In this document: positions 1 to 7,355 of the stretch, piece by piece
How positions within the stretch are numbered: the stretch's first letter is position 1
How the letters are laid out: each line of letters begins with the position of its first letter
Source of the DNA: Saprospiraceae bacterium
GTDB taxonomy: Bacteria; Bacteroidota; Bacteroidia; Chitinophagales; Saprospiraceae
NCBI GenBank assembly: GCA_029212405.1
Contig: JARGNR010000028.1
Location: forward strand, 1-50,268
Direction of reading: 5' to 3'
DNA length: 50,268 bases
Notes under the pieces: model-generated
Seen by the model: the letters and a program-made list of their open reading frames with translations, nothing else
Told to the model about the DNA's origin: nothing
The model's database searches: none
Made by a program: the position numbers and the translations under genes

Positions 1-1
1 T

Positions 2-712
2 CAAGGGCAGTATGCAGCTTTTCTAAATACTTTGCCTGGTGGTTGGACCTATCAGCGATCTCCAACGGGAGGAAAAACGTACTATGAAAATCGAGGAGGT
101 ATTCGATTGATGGATGGTAAATATATTGCTGACAACCCAGACCGACCAATGAACTATGTGAGTTTTACTGATGGATTAGCCTTTACTGATTGGGCAGGAT
201 TGAGGCCTATTACAGAACTGGAATATGAGAAAGCTGCAAGAGGTCCTGGCCAACCGATAGATGCTGAATTTGTCTGGGGTACCAATACCTATGAACGGCT
301 CGAACGGTACGTCAATACAGAAGCAGAATTAATTTTATCTAATGGCTTTAATGAAAGCATGCTCAATGACACCAATCGAGATGTATTCGGAGCTTCTTAC
401 TATTGGGTCATGGATTTGAGCGGATCGGTTTGGGAAAAGGTCATTACGATGGGTAACCCTATCGGACGATCTTTTAAAGGAAGCCATGGAGATGGAAATT
501 TAGACTTTGGGAATGCTACCAATGCAGATTGGCCAAAGAGTGATGATGAAGTGGGTGGTTTTGGTTATCGTGGTGGAGGATATTATCAAGTTGGCACAGT
601 ATATTCTGATTTCAATCCCCACTCCCCAATTGGATACCGGTATTATGGTGCCTGGTCAGGAGGTCCTAGATCAATTGCTTATGGATATAGAGCAGGACGA
701 ACTGCAAAGTAA
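2..712 (+). CDS. Formylglycine-generating enzyme (SUMF1/FGE-sulfatase) family protein, 3' part
   Basis: The frame is open from the first bases of the window, so the N-terminus lies outside; 236 residues are visible. The start reads QYAAFLNTL, typical of the early 'QYxxFLN' part of FGE-sulfatase domains. It is followed by PMNYVSFTDGLAFTDWAG, then RPITELEYEKAARG, DLSGSVWE and a final GYRAGRTAK that replaces the usual GFRC/GFRV ending. Family members are formylglycine-generating enzymes, C-type-lectin-fold surface proteins or, in Bacteroidota, GldK-like lipoproteins of the gliding/type IX machinery. The visible part lacks an obvious Cys pair of the catalytic type, so a structural GldK-like or unknown extracytoplasmic role is as likely as catalysis. 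The family call is firm, the role is open. Confidence 0.85.
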   Translation, partial: QGQYAAFLNTLPGGWTYQRSPTGGKTYYENRGGIRLMDGKYIADNPDRPMNYVSFTDGLAFTDWAGLRPITELEYEKAARGPGQPIDAEFVWGTNTYERLERYVNTEAELILSNGFNESMLNDTNRDVFGASYYWVMDLSGSVWEKVITMGNPIGRSFKGSHGDGNLDFGNATNADWPKSDDEVGGFGYRGGGYYQVGTVYSDFNPHSPIGYRYYGAWSGGPRSIAYGYRAGRTAK

Positions 713-783
713 GTAAGCCATAATTCGTACTATACTAATGTTGTCTGTAGACTAAATAGACAATCCATAGCGTTTTTCTATTG

Positions 784-1407
784 ATGCAAACAAACTGGAA
801 AATAATTGCCTATCCATTGATTTTGGTAATCCTACTTATTCATTGTTGGACATTACACACTAAAACGAAGCAGAATAATCAATGGATCACTAACTTCTAT
901 AAAGATGAAGTGAATAATACGTACAACTTCATTGAACCATTAAGGATGTGTCAACGACAAGATTCCGCAAATCTAATTGCCAAGACATTAATAGAGACAT
1001 TTAAATCTATAAAGGAATCAAGAGCTGAACCTTACGAAAAAACATCTAGGAAAATACTTACATCTATTGCTGATAGCCTGCAACTATCTTACGAGAAACA
1101 TGCCTCAAATGCCCAACTTTTCACCACTATCGCTGCCCATGAAATTAAATTCAAACCATTTAAAAACAATGCTGAAAGGCTATTATTAGTAGACGATATT
1201 CAATCCATTGACGATATCTCGAGTCTATTTACAATCTATTGTTTTTATGATTCAAAAGACCAGAAAAATGTGCACCTTGAATTTATAGATGGGACAGGAA
1301 AGCTTACAGAAGATCAAATCAAAAAATATAAAGGCAATTTTCAAGATGTGCACGTTCTAGTTACAAATCCTGTCTCAGGAATATCTCAGAAATTTAAACC
1401 GAAATAA
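784..1407 (+). CDS. Membrane-anchored protein of unknown function
   Basis: A 207-residue protein. I chose the ATG at 784; a TTG codon directly precedes it. One membrane segment (about residues 7-23, IIAYPLILVILLIHCW) is followed by a hydrophilic, helix-rich region and a C-terminal part rich in beta-like stretches (HLEFIDGTG, VHVLVTNPVSG). That gives N-in/C-out topology with a soluble extracytoplasmic domain. No family is recognised. The next gene starts one base after this stop, so the two are almost certainly co-translated. The protein behind them has a similar size and layout. The FGE/GldK-like gene just upstream raises the idea of a GldK/GldM-like partner set, but I see no sequence motif that proves it. 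Confidence 0.7.
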   Translation: MQTNWKIIAYPLILVILLIHCWTLHTKTKQNNQWITNFYKDEVNNTYNFIEPLRMCQRQDSANLIAKTLIETFKSIKESRAEPYEKTSRKILTSIADSLQLSYEKHASNAQLFTTIAAHEIKFKPFKNNAERLLLVDDIQSIDDISSLFTIYCFYDSKDQKNVHLEFIDGTGKLTEDQIKKYKGNFQDVHVLVTNPVSGISQKFKPK

Positions 1408-1408
1408 G

Positions 1409-2002
1409 ATGAAGTACATACTAGTAATTATGTTGGGTTGGCTATCTTTCTTTTATTATCAGCATTCCATTTCTGAACAAAAACTTCAACACTTCCTGGA
1501 TAATGTGGACGCAATACATAAAAATATGGAAGCTCAGATTGAGATAGGAGAAACCATTGCTAGTATTAAAGACAGGGCACCCAACTTCCTATCTTTTGAA
1601 GATTTCCTCATACAATACAATTTCAGTTTACATGCTTTGGACCCTACCGATTTGTATGAAGGTCATATGCTTAACCTCAGTTTTTTAAGTTACAAAATGC
1701 AGGAATTATACAGTCATAGTATGATGGTCCTTGATAAATATATGATTAAACAGGATCAAATTTCTAAAGAACTTCAATTTGGATTTCCTACCCATATTTC
1801 GATCTTAGGAGAAACAGAAGAATTGTTTATAAATGATCAAAAAGTAGATGCACAAGCAAGTAAATATGTTATCCCACACACTGAAGTCTTGAAACTTCAT
1901 TATAATTTTTATAGTTTGGACCATGAAAATCTAAAAATTGACACCGTTACTGTCCATCGAAATATAAATCTAAAAGCCTACCTGAAAACTCGTGAAAGTT
2001 GA
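1409..2002 (+). CDS. Membrane-anchored protein of unknown function
   Basis: A 197-residue protein with an N-terminal membrane segment (about residues 3-18, YILVIMLGWLSFFYYQ). A long helical stretch follows (about 20-130), then a C-terminal beta-rich part (FPTHISILGETEELFINDQ). It starts one base after the preceding stop and overlaps the next gene by 11 bases. The same order of TM helix, helical part and small beta domain is seen in the preceding protein, so the two may form a hetero-oligomer in the periplasm. No known family is recognised and no catalytic motif is visible. Confidence 0.7.
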   Translation: MKYILVIMLGWLSFFYYQHSISEQKLQHFLDNVDAIHKNMEAQIEIGETIASIKDRAPNFLSFEDFLIQYNFSLHALDPTDLYEGHMLNLSFLSYKMQELYSHSMMVLDKYMIKQDQISKELQFGFPTHISILGETEELFINDQKVDAQASKYVIPHTEVLKLHYNFYSLDHENLKIDTVTVHRNINLKAYLKTRES

Positions 2003-2810
2003 ATTCGAACAGAAATCCAAAATAAAAATCAATGATGATTTATCTTTGGTCTTAAATCAGTTTAAACAAAGGTTTGGCTCTGTAGAAGCGGCGCTTTACA
2101 AATTTGGAGAATACGTTGGATTTGATGAAGTGGTGGACAAAAAAATCGTTCGTAATTACGAAGCGGTCCCTTTTGAAGCAGAATTACCCTTAGCCACTGA
2201 AAATGGAGGAATTCACATGGGTTGGTTGAATCTTTGTCCTGAAAACCCTAATTTTCAAAAACCATTTATCAGCTGGGATCCATTGGGTGGGAATATTGAT
2301 TTTTTTGGATGTTATGCTGTAGATTATATCGCATCTTGCATCAATCAATTGCATGGAGATGGGTATCATGATATAGACCTTTCTTTTCTAGCTGATCTAG
2401 ATATTTATCCAAAAGAAAGTAAAACACCTATCTGGGTCAGCGAGAATGATGTACCTGTGCGATCCATACCACTTTTAGTTGAAAGCCACCAAATTTATCA
2501 AACCAGTTTTGACGGTGTAGGAGTCTTGACTGATGCATCATTTTTTGAATCCACTCAATCTCCAACAGTACCAGTTGAGGATTGTTCTCGCAATCGAACA
2601 AGAGCCATATCGTTGATGTACGAAGGAAAATTTGCATCCAGCCTAATCTTACTTAAATACAATTATTTTAGTCAATTTTTTAAATATAATTCAAAGGAAT
2701 CAAATCTGGAAACACTGAATTATATTAAGAATTGTTATCTGGAATTGAATAAAGAAGAAATAGCAAATGTTGTCCAGTTAGAAATTGAAGCTTGGGAGAA
2801 AAATAATTAA
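1992..2810 (+). CDS. Cytosolic protein of unknown function
   Basis: A 272-residue protein with a GTG start that overlaps the preceding gene by 11 bases, which points to translational coupling. No signal peptide or membrane segment is seen. The centre carries a well-structured stretch rich in Gly/Trp/Asp (GGIHMGWLNLCPENPNF, then ISWDPLGGNIDFFGC). The last 60 residues look like a pair of TPR-type helices (RTRAISLMYEGKFASSLILL, then YIKNCYLELNKEEIANVVQL). I do not recognise the family. The conserved-looking 'LCPENP' and 'WDPLGGN' stretches would be good search seeds. The last gene of the presumed 784-2810 operon. Confidence 0.7.
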   Translation: MKVEFEQKSKIKINDDLSLVLNQFKQRFGSVEAALYKFGEYVGFDEVVDKKIVRNYEAVPFEAELPLATENGGIHMGWLNLCPENPNFQKPFISWDPLGGNIDFFGCYAVDYIASCINQLHGDGYHDIDLSFLADLDIYPKESKTPIWVSENDVPVRSIPLLVESHQIYQTSFDGVGVLTDASFFESTQSPTVPVEDCSRNRTRAISLMYEGKFASSLILLKYNYFSQFFKYNSKESNLETLNYIKNCYLELNKEEIANVVQLEIEAWEKNN

Positions 2811-2859
2811 GTAAGGCTATGTATCAATAGCAATTCCCTTTTTAAATTATATTCGTATT

Positions 2860-3399
2860 ATGAAGTCCTTAAAATTACCTTTTACATTCGACCCAATTCA
2901 ACTTAGAGCAGAGTTAAGTCAATTTACTAAAGAAGACTATTATGACATTTATAACCCATCAGTCACTCTGAAAACGCTGTGGTCAAAGCAGTTTATAGTT
3001 CCTGTGGGTACTCCCGATACTGATATCAAATTTGTTCCGAATGATGCATTAAAAAAATGCCCACACCTTCTTTCTATTTTTAAAACATTTAATTGCCGAG
3101 TCGAAACTTTCAGGATTCACTCCTTAGATCCAGGCGCGCATATTAAACCTCATAGAGATACTGGTTTTGGGTTAGAACATGGTAAAGTTCGGCTGCACAT
3201 TCCAATTCAAACCAATGACAAAGTGGAGATTTTAGTGGAAGATCAAAATATCGTAATGAAAGAAGGAGAATGTTGGTACTGTAATTTTCATCTCAATCAT
3301 GAAGTGACGAATGGAGGTGATCAACCAAGAATTCATTTAATAATAGATTGTATGGTCAATGATTGGCTAAAGGGAATTTTTGCAGCTTCATCTAATTAA
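2860..3399 (+). CDS. Aspartyl/asparaginyl beta-hydroxylase-like 2-oxoglutarate dioxygenase
   Basis: A 179-residue protein matching the Asp/Asn beta-hydroxylase family (Asp_Arg_Hydrox, double-stranded beta-helix fold), which uses Fe(II) and 2-oxoglutarate to hydroxylate side chains. The first metal-ligand region is GAHIKPHRDTG, with H98 and D100. A beta strand RLHIPIQT follows, then the distal histidine in LNHEVTN (H147), and QPRIHLIID with R157 as the expected 2-oxoglutarate contact. Length is normal for the small bacterial members, and there is no signal peptide, so it acts in the cytoplasm. The substrate cannot be told from the sequence. A free-standing gene with its own 49-base upstream gap, followed 14 bases later by the primase-like gene. 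Confidence 0.8.
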   Translation: MKSLKLPFTFDPIQLRAELSQFTKEDYYDIYNPSVTLKTLWSKQFIVPVGTPDTDIKFVPNDALKKCPHLLSIFKTFNCRVETFRIHSLDPGAHIKPHRDTGFGLEHGKVRLHIPIQTNDKVEILVEDQNIVMKEGECWYCNFHLNHEVTNGGDQPRIHLIIDCMVNDWLKGIFAASSN

Positions 3400-3413
3400 T
3401 GAAGTGATTTTCC

Positions 3414-4139
3414 ATGAAAATTATTTTCTATAAATGGCAATGCCTGTCAAACCAACCTATGAATTACAAAATTATACATCATCCAGATCAACTTAAAGCA
3501 TTTATTGATTGGTTACCCGATCTCGAAGAGAATGAAAAATTTTATTGTTGCTTATTTTCTCGCAAAAAATACTGTGAAGACAAGATTAAATCCAGCGACA
3601 AATCTCAATTGAAGCGATTTCTAAGCGATAAAGAACGCTTATATGATAAAATAAAACAACTCGAAGTTGAAGTAGGCACCTATAAATTAAAAAGTGCGGA
3701 CGCTCCTCAAGAATCATTGGCTGTCTACATCAATCCGAATCCTCGTTCAATGAAAAAAGCGATGTTTGATGGCATTATAAAATTTACTGAACTTCTTAAA
3801 AATGGAAGCAATCGCCTCAACCCTCATTCCGAAATTATGAGTGTGATTCAACGCAGTGTCAGTCGGAAAATTTATCTAGATTTTGACATTGACGACACCG
3901 ACTTTGATTTGAATCTATTAAAAGAAGTGGTCAATCCTGAGGCTATTCAGATCGTACAAACTAGAGGTGGATATCACGTACTGATCCAATTGGACTCCAT
4001 CCACGCTGACTATAAAAAGTCTTTTTACAAGCAGATGATGGCTTTAGATGTTGATCAAAGTGGAGATCAATTGTTACCTATTCCGGGATGTGTACAAGGA
4101 GGATTTGTACCACAGTTTATCACTACACCATTTGGATAA
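3414..4139 (+). CDS. Stand-alone protein with archaeo-eukaryotic primase (AEP) fold motifs
   Basis: A 241-residue protein. An internal ATG at 3459 (residue 16) is an alternative start. Residues 50-100 are a charged, coiled-coil-like helix. The C-terminal half shows the three AEP-type motifs in order. Motif I is IYLDFDID (D156, D158); motif II is TRGGYHVLI (H188); a third acidic position lies in LDVDQSGD (D212/D214). It then has LPIPGCVQGGF, like the P-G-T/C substrate-binding turn of AEP enzymes. The AEP family makes primers or fills gaps in DNA, but this copy has no helicase or zinc domain fused and no replication genes beside it. The fold call rests on motif order only; the function is inferred. 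It is separated by 14 bases from the hydroxylase gene. Confidence 0.6.
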   Translation: MKIIFYKWQCLSNQPMNYKIIHHPDQLKAFIDWLPDLEENEKFYCCLFSRKKYCEDKIKSSDKSQLKRFLSDKERLYDKIKQLEVEVGTYKLKSADAPQESLAVYINPNPRSMKKAMFDGIIKFTELLKNGSNRLNPHSEIMSVIQRSVSRKIYLDFDIDDTDFDLNLLKEVVNPEAIQIVQTRGGYHVLIQLDSIHADYKKSFYKQMMALDVDQSGDQLLPIPGCVQGGFVPQFITTPFG

Positions 4140-4176
4140 AGCTCTATAATTCTTCGATATACACTTTTGATTTTTC

Positions 4177-4207
4177 TTGTTCCAGCAACAATTTACCGCT
4201 ACCTTTA
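4177..4207 (+). promoter_or_regulatory. Candidate Bacteroidota sigma-A promoter for the serine hydrolase gene
   Basis: TTG at 4177-4179, then 20 bases, then TACCTTTA at 4200-4207. This resembles the TTTG / TAnnTTTG pattern of the phylum with one mismatch. It lies about 58 bases before the ATG at 4265 and just after the stop of the primase-like gene. Confidence 0.35.
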
Positions 4208-4264
4208 TGGTGCATTATTTGTTCCCAATTTGAGAACAATTTCTCTTCTTTAAACTCTTACTAT

Positions 4265-6067
4265 ATGAAAAATTTCCTTTCTCTACTTACATTGATTTTA
4301 TTTTCTTTCTCTATAGTTCAAGCTCAATCCGACAAACGATTAAAAGGGCTCGATAAAAAGATGAATACCATTTTAGAAGTTAGTAAAGCTGCTGGTTTTG
4401 CGGTAGCAGTTGTAGAAAAAGATAAAGTCATTTATGCAAAAGGATTCGGGTATGCAGACTATGAAAATAAAATTTCAGCAGATGCCAACACCTTGTTTGC
4501 AATTGGTTCAAGTTCCAAAGCGTTTACTTGTTCTATTCTAGGTCAACTGAGAGACGAAGAAAAATTATCATTTGATGACAGTCCCAGAAAGTACGTTCCT
4601 TACTTAAAGTTTCACAACGACGACCTCGACAATCATGTCATCATCAAAGATATGATGTGTCATAGAACGGGTCTACCGCGTCACGATTTTTCATGGTATC
4701 TCTTCCCGACTATGGATAAAGACAGTCTCCTTATGCGAGTAGAACATCAAGAACCATTCACAGGAATCCGTCAACAATGGTACTACAACAACTTCATGTT
4801 TTTAGCTCAAGGAGTCATTGCAGAACAGATTACTGACAAATCTTGGGAAGACAACATTAAAGAGCGATTTTTTGAACCGTTAGAAATGAATAGATCCAAT
4901 GCCAGTATTGATGAAATGAAAACAAGCACCAATGCAGCCCTAGGATACGAACTTAAAAACGATAGCATCATAAATAAAATGGACTATTATCATATATCAG
5001 GTATGAGTCCTGCGGGAAGTATTAATAGCAGCGTAAACGATATGTCCAATTGGCTCATAACATGGATCAACAAAGGAAAATTTAAAGGACAGGAAATTTT
5101 ATCTGAGCCGTATATTAATGAAGCAATTAGTGCTCAAATGGTAGTAAGCTCAGGTGTACCTGATGATGAATTTCCAAGCATGCATTCCTCAAACTATGGA
5201 TATGGCTGGTTTCTTTCATCTTACAGAGGTCATTATAGAGTGGAGCATGGTGGAAATATAGATGGATTTTCCGCGAATGTTGCTTTTTTTCCTAGTGACA
5301 GCATAGGTATTGTGGTACTCGCCAATCAAAATGGATCTGCGGTTCCTAACTTAGTGCGAAACACCATTGCAGATATGATGCTCGACACGGAACAAACAGA
5401 TTGGGCCGATCGATTCAAAACTAGAATGGAGAAAGCAAAAAAAGAAGGAGAAGAAGCTGAACAAAATTCAACATCCAGTAAAGTAACAAACACCAGACCT
5501 TCTCACATCTCTCAAGAATATACGGGCAGTTATCATCATCCAGGTTACGGCTCTTTTGAAATTATTTTAAAGAATGATTCGTTGTTTGCTCAATTTGAAT
5601 TAATGGAATTTTACTTGAGACATTATCACTTTGATATTTTTGAGCCTTTTCAAGTAAAAGAAACAGGTATTGACACTTCGGATTCAGGAGGCCTAAAATT
5701 TAATTTTGAAACAAGCAATTCAGGCGAAATAGCATTGGTAAAACTACAAGCTGAACCTACGATTGATGCCATAGAATTCAAACATACTCCCAATAGCATT
5801 GAAGTCTCCAATGAAACATTAGAACGGTATACTGGAGAATATAACTTGGCTGGAACCACAATAAAAGTGTACATTAAAAATGAAAATAAGTTATATCTGT
5901 TTGTCGCTGGCCAACCAGAATACGAACTCATGGCTACGGACACCCATAAATTTTCATTCAAGGCCTTAGAAGGATTTAAAGTAGAATTTGTAGAATCGGC
6001 AGATAAGACCATTGATGAAATGACCCTTATCCAACCCAATGGCACATTCAAAACTACAAGAAAATAA
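4265..6067 (+). CDS. Exported class C beta-lactamase-like serine hydrolase with DUF3471 tail
   Basis: A 600-residue protein from the ATG at 4265. This start is chosen because it begins a clean signal peptide, residues 1-20, ending VQAQ; the same frame is open further upstream. The catalytic domain has the penicillin-binding/class C triad: SxxK in IGSSSKAFT (S82, K85), YxN in WYYNN (Y174, N176), and HGG in EHGGNIDG (328-330). From about residue 415 two copies of a DUF3471-like beta module follow (EYTGSYHHPGYGSFEI and ERYTGEYNLAGTTIKVY), usual for Bacteroidota periplasmic serine hydrolases. Likely a periplasmic peptidase or esterase; a true beta-lactamase role is not implied. A strong hairpin terminator follows. 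Confidence 0.92.
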   Translation: MKNFLSLLTLILFSFSIVQAQSDKRLKGLDKKMNTILEVSKAAGFAVAVVEKDKVIYAKGFGYADYENKISADANTLFAIGSSSKAFTCSILGQLRDEEKLSFDDSPRKYVPYLKFHNDDLDNHVIIKDMMCHRTGLPRHDFSWYLFPTMDKDSLLMRVEHQEPFTGIRQQWYYNNFMFLAQGVIAEQITDKSWEDNIKERFFEPLEMNRSNASIDEMKTSTNAALGYELKNDSIINKMDYYHISGMSPAGSINSSVNDMSNWLITWINKGKFKGQEILSEPYINEAISAQMVVSSGVPDDEFPSMHSSNYGYGWFLSSYRGHYRVEHGGNIDGFSANVAFFPSDSIGIVVLANQNGSAVPNLVRNTIADMMLDTEQTDWADRFKTRMEKAKKEGEEAEQNSTSSKVTNTRPSHISQEYTGSYHHPGYGSFEIILKNDSLFAQFELMEFYLRHYHFDIFEPFQVKETGIDTSDSGGLKFNFETSNSGEIALVKLQAEPTIDAIEFKHTPNSIEVSNETLERYTGEYNLAGTTIKVYIKNENKLYLFVAGQPEYELMATDTHKFSFKALEGFKVEFVESADKTIDEMTLIQPNGTFKTTRK

Positions 6068-6078
6068 GTCGAATTAAG

Positions 6079-6119
6079 GAAAATAGGAACACAACAAAAA
6101 CCCAGTGTTCCTATTTTTC
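6079..6119 (+). terminator. Rho-independent terminator after the serine hydrolase gene
   Basis: A 14-base arm, GAAAATAGGAACAC (6079-6092), pairs with GTGTTCCTATTTTTC (6105-6119) around a 12-base A-rich loop. It lies 12 bases after the stop codon and runs into a T-rich tract. Confidence 0.8.
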
Positions 6120-6273
6120 CTCAATTTACTCCCCCACACATACGTCAACATCTAACCCCGTGAACCTTGCGAAATCGTAGTGTTCTTTGCGTTTAAACCG
6201 TTAACGTCCAACCCCGTACTTCTATTCAACCTTTGATTCCTCCCCCAACACATCAATACACATCTAACCCCGT
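6106..6273 (+). repeat. Degenerate tandem repeat, 56-bp period, three copies
   Basis: The core AACCCCGT occurs at 6154-6161, 6210-6217 and 6266-6273, exactly 56 bases apart each time. The first and third copies share a longer stretch (CTCCCCCA..ACACAT..CATCTAACCCCGT). The middle copy carries CTTGCG and CTTTGCG words of the kind seen in dispersed Bacteroidota intergenic repeats. This fills most of the 302-base gap before the next gene. No reading frame or known element is visible in it. Confidence 0.6.
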
Positions 6274-6369
6274 ATTCTCTATTCTACTTCGAACTCTTAT
6301 CCTCAAATCCCTTCCATAATCAATACTCCTCCCCAATACTTCATCTATTGTTTTTTCCGTTTTGGCACT

Positions 6370-6768
6370 ATGAAAACCATTATCCTGAGTTTAAGCCTCA
6401 TCCTTTCACCTCTTCTATTGATTATATCTGTAAACGAATACATCAAAAGTATCTCGGCTTCATCCCATTATTCTAAAAATAAAATCATCACCATTAATTC
6501 ATCAGAAAAGCTAGAAAATAAATGTACTTGGGCATGCCATAATAACACAACATTTTGCAAAGAAACCCATGTGAAATATGCTCAAAAGCACTTCAAACTT
6601 ATTGACCCTATTTACTTTGGAATAATACACAACCTAAAATCTACCACTAAATATGAAGCAGCCAATATCTTCCTATTCGCATTTCTAATTCCACTACTAA
6701 TGCTGTATGTATTAATAAGATCTATTTTAATTCAACTTAAAATAAATAAACTAGGCCAAAATGGATAA
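6370..6768 (+). CDS. Small two-helix membrane protein with a Cys/His motif
   Basis: A 132-residue protein with membrane segments at about residues 5-22 and 97-117. Between them is a roughly 70-residue extracytoplasmic loop. The loop has a dense Cys/His motif, KCTWACHNNTTFCKETH (C-x3-C-H-x5-C-x3-H), which could bind a metal or form a disulphide. It is not a c-type heme motif. The last 8 bases overlap the next gene, another small membrane protein, so the two form a unit. I do not recognise a named family; the loop motif looks like one that would be conserved. Confidence 0.7.
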   Translation: MKTIILSLSLILSPLLLIISVNEYIKSISASSHYSKNKIITINSSEKLENKCTWACHNNTTFCKETHVKYAQKHFKLIDPIYFGIIHNLKSTTKYEAANIFLFAFLIPLLMLYVLIRSILIQLKINKLGQNG

Positions 6769-6964
6769 AACAATCGACGTCCTATATGTCTATCTTACAG
6801 ATTTCATTATCAACATTGCCAATCTGCTCCACCTATCCTATTATGAAATAAATGCACTACTTTTTTGTGTTCTATATCCTATAATTTTAATATGTTTGAT
6901 CATAGTATTTTTCGTCCAAAAATGGAGACTGACTAAGAAAATTCGAAATATATCCCAACAATAG
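6761..6964 (+). CDS. Small membrane protein, partner of the preceding gene
   Basis: A 67-residue protein overlapping the preceding gene by 8 bases. It has one amphipathic N-terminal part (YVYLTDFIINIANLLHLSYY) and one strong membrane helix (about residues 33-52, LLFCVLYPIILICLIIVFFV), followed by a basic tail (QKWRLTKKIRN) that would lie in the cytoplasm. The overlap suggests the two small proteins are made in fixed ratio and form a complex. Function unknown. Confidence 0.65.
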   Translation: MDKTIDVLYVYLTDFIINIANLLHLSYYEINALLFCVLYPIILICLIIVFFVQKWRLTKKIRNISQQ

Positions 6965-6974
6965 AATGAAATGA

Positions 6975-7355
6975 ATGGATGATCAAAATTCAATAAATAC
7001 AATACGAAGCATAATTGAAACTTTAATTTTTGAGGGTGGAGAAGACAATTTTTGCACGATTACTCTTGGAGAATATTATATTCAACTGGCTTGTTCAAAA
7101 GGCAGCTTAGAAATCTATTGTGAAGCAGTAAGTAATTATTATCTCGAAGACCCATTAACCGAAGATCAAAAAGACACATTAATCCAATTGAATTGGGATG
7201 ACTCTGTTATTGAAAATGGAAATTACTTCCGTTCACATCCAATTGATTCTGAATCAAGTCGTGAAGAATTAGCACATCTTCTTTTTCAAACTGCAAAACA
7301 AGTTTATCATTGTGCAACCATTAATTTGAATCAAATCACATTGAATCTAGCATGA
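6975..7355 (+). CDS. YbjN/TY-Chap-like peptide-binding chaperone domain protein
   Basis: A 126-residue protein. The layout FCTITLGEYYIQLACSKGSLEIYCEAVSN, then LTEDQKDTLIQLNWDDS and GNYFRSHPI, matches the YbjN / TY-Chap (type III secretion chaperone-like) pattern: 'strand-dG-strand-E-sN-l...L...L-gW...p..N'. Members are small cytosolic proteins thought to bind peptides or partner proteins. The stop overlaps the start of the glycoside phosphorylase gene (ATGA at 7352-7355), so the two are translationally coupled. A helper role for that enzyme is a reasonable guess. The family call rests on pattern only. Confidence 0.55.
   Translation: MDDQNSINTIRSIIETLIFEGGEDNFCTITLGEYYIQLACSKGSLEIYCEAVSNYYLEDPLTEDQKDTLIQLNWDDSVIENGNYFRSHPIDSESSREELAHLLFQTAKQVYHCATINLNQITLNLA

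Noticed and set aside
5650-6051. Long - strand open frame opposite the serine hydrolase tail
   Set aside because: The + strand holds a clear DUF3471 domain; the antisense translation has no start context or domain.
4265-6067. Annotation as an antibiotic-resistance beta-lactamase
   Set aside because: The triad is shared by many peptidases and esterases, and the DUF3471 tail is typical of general serine hydrolases in the phylum.
6106-6329. Regularly spaced repeats as a possible CRISPR array
   Set aside because: Only three copies of a short core with diverged units, the 'spacers' resemble each other, and no cas genes are near.
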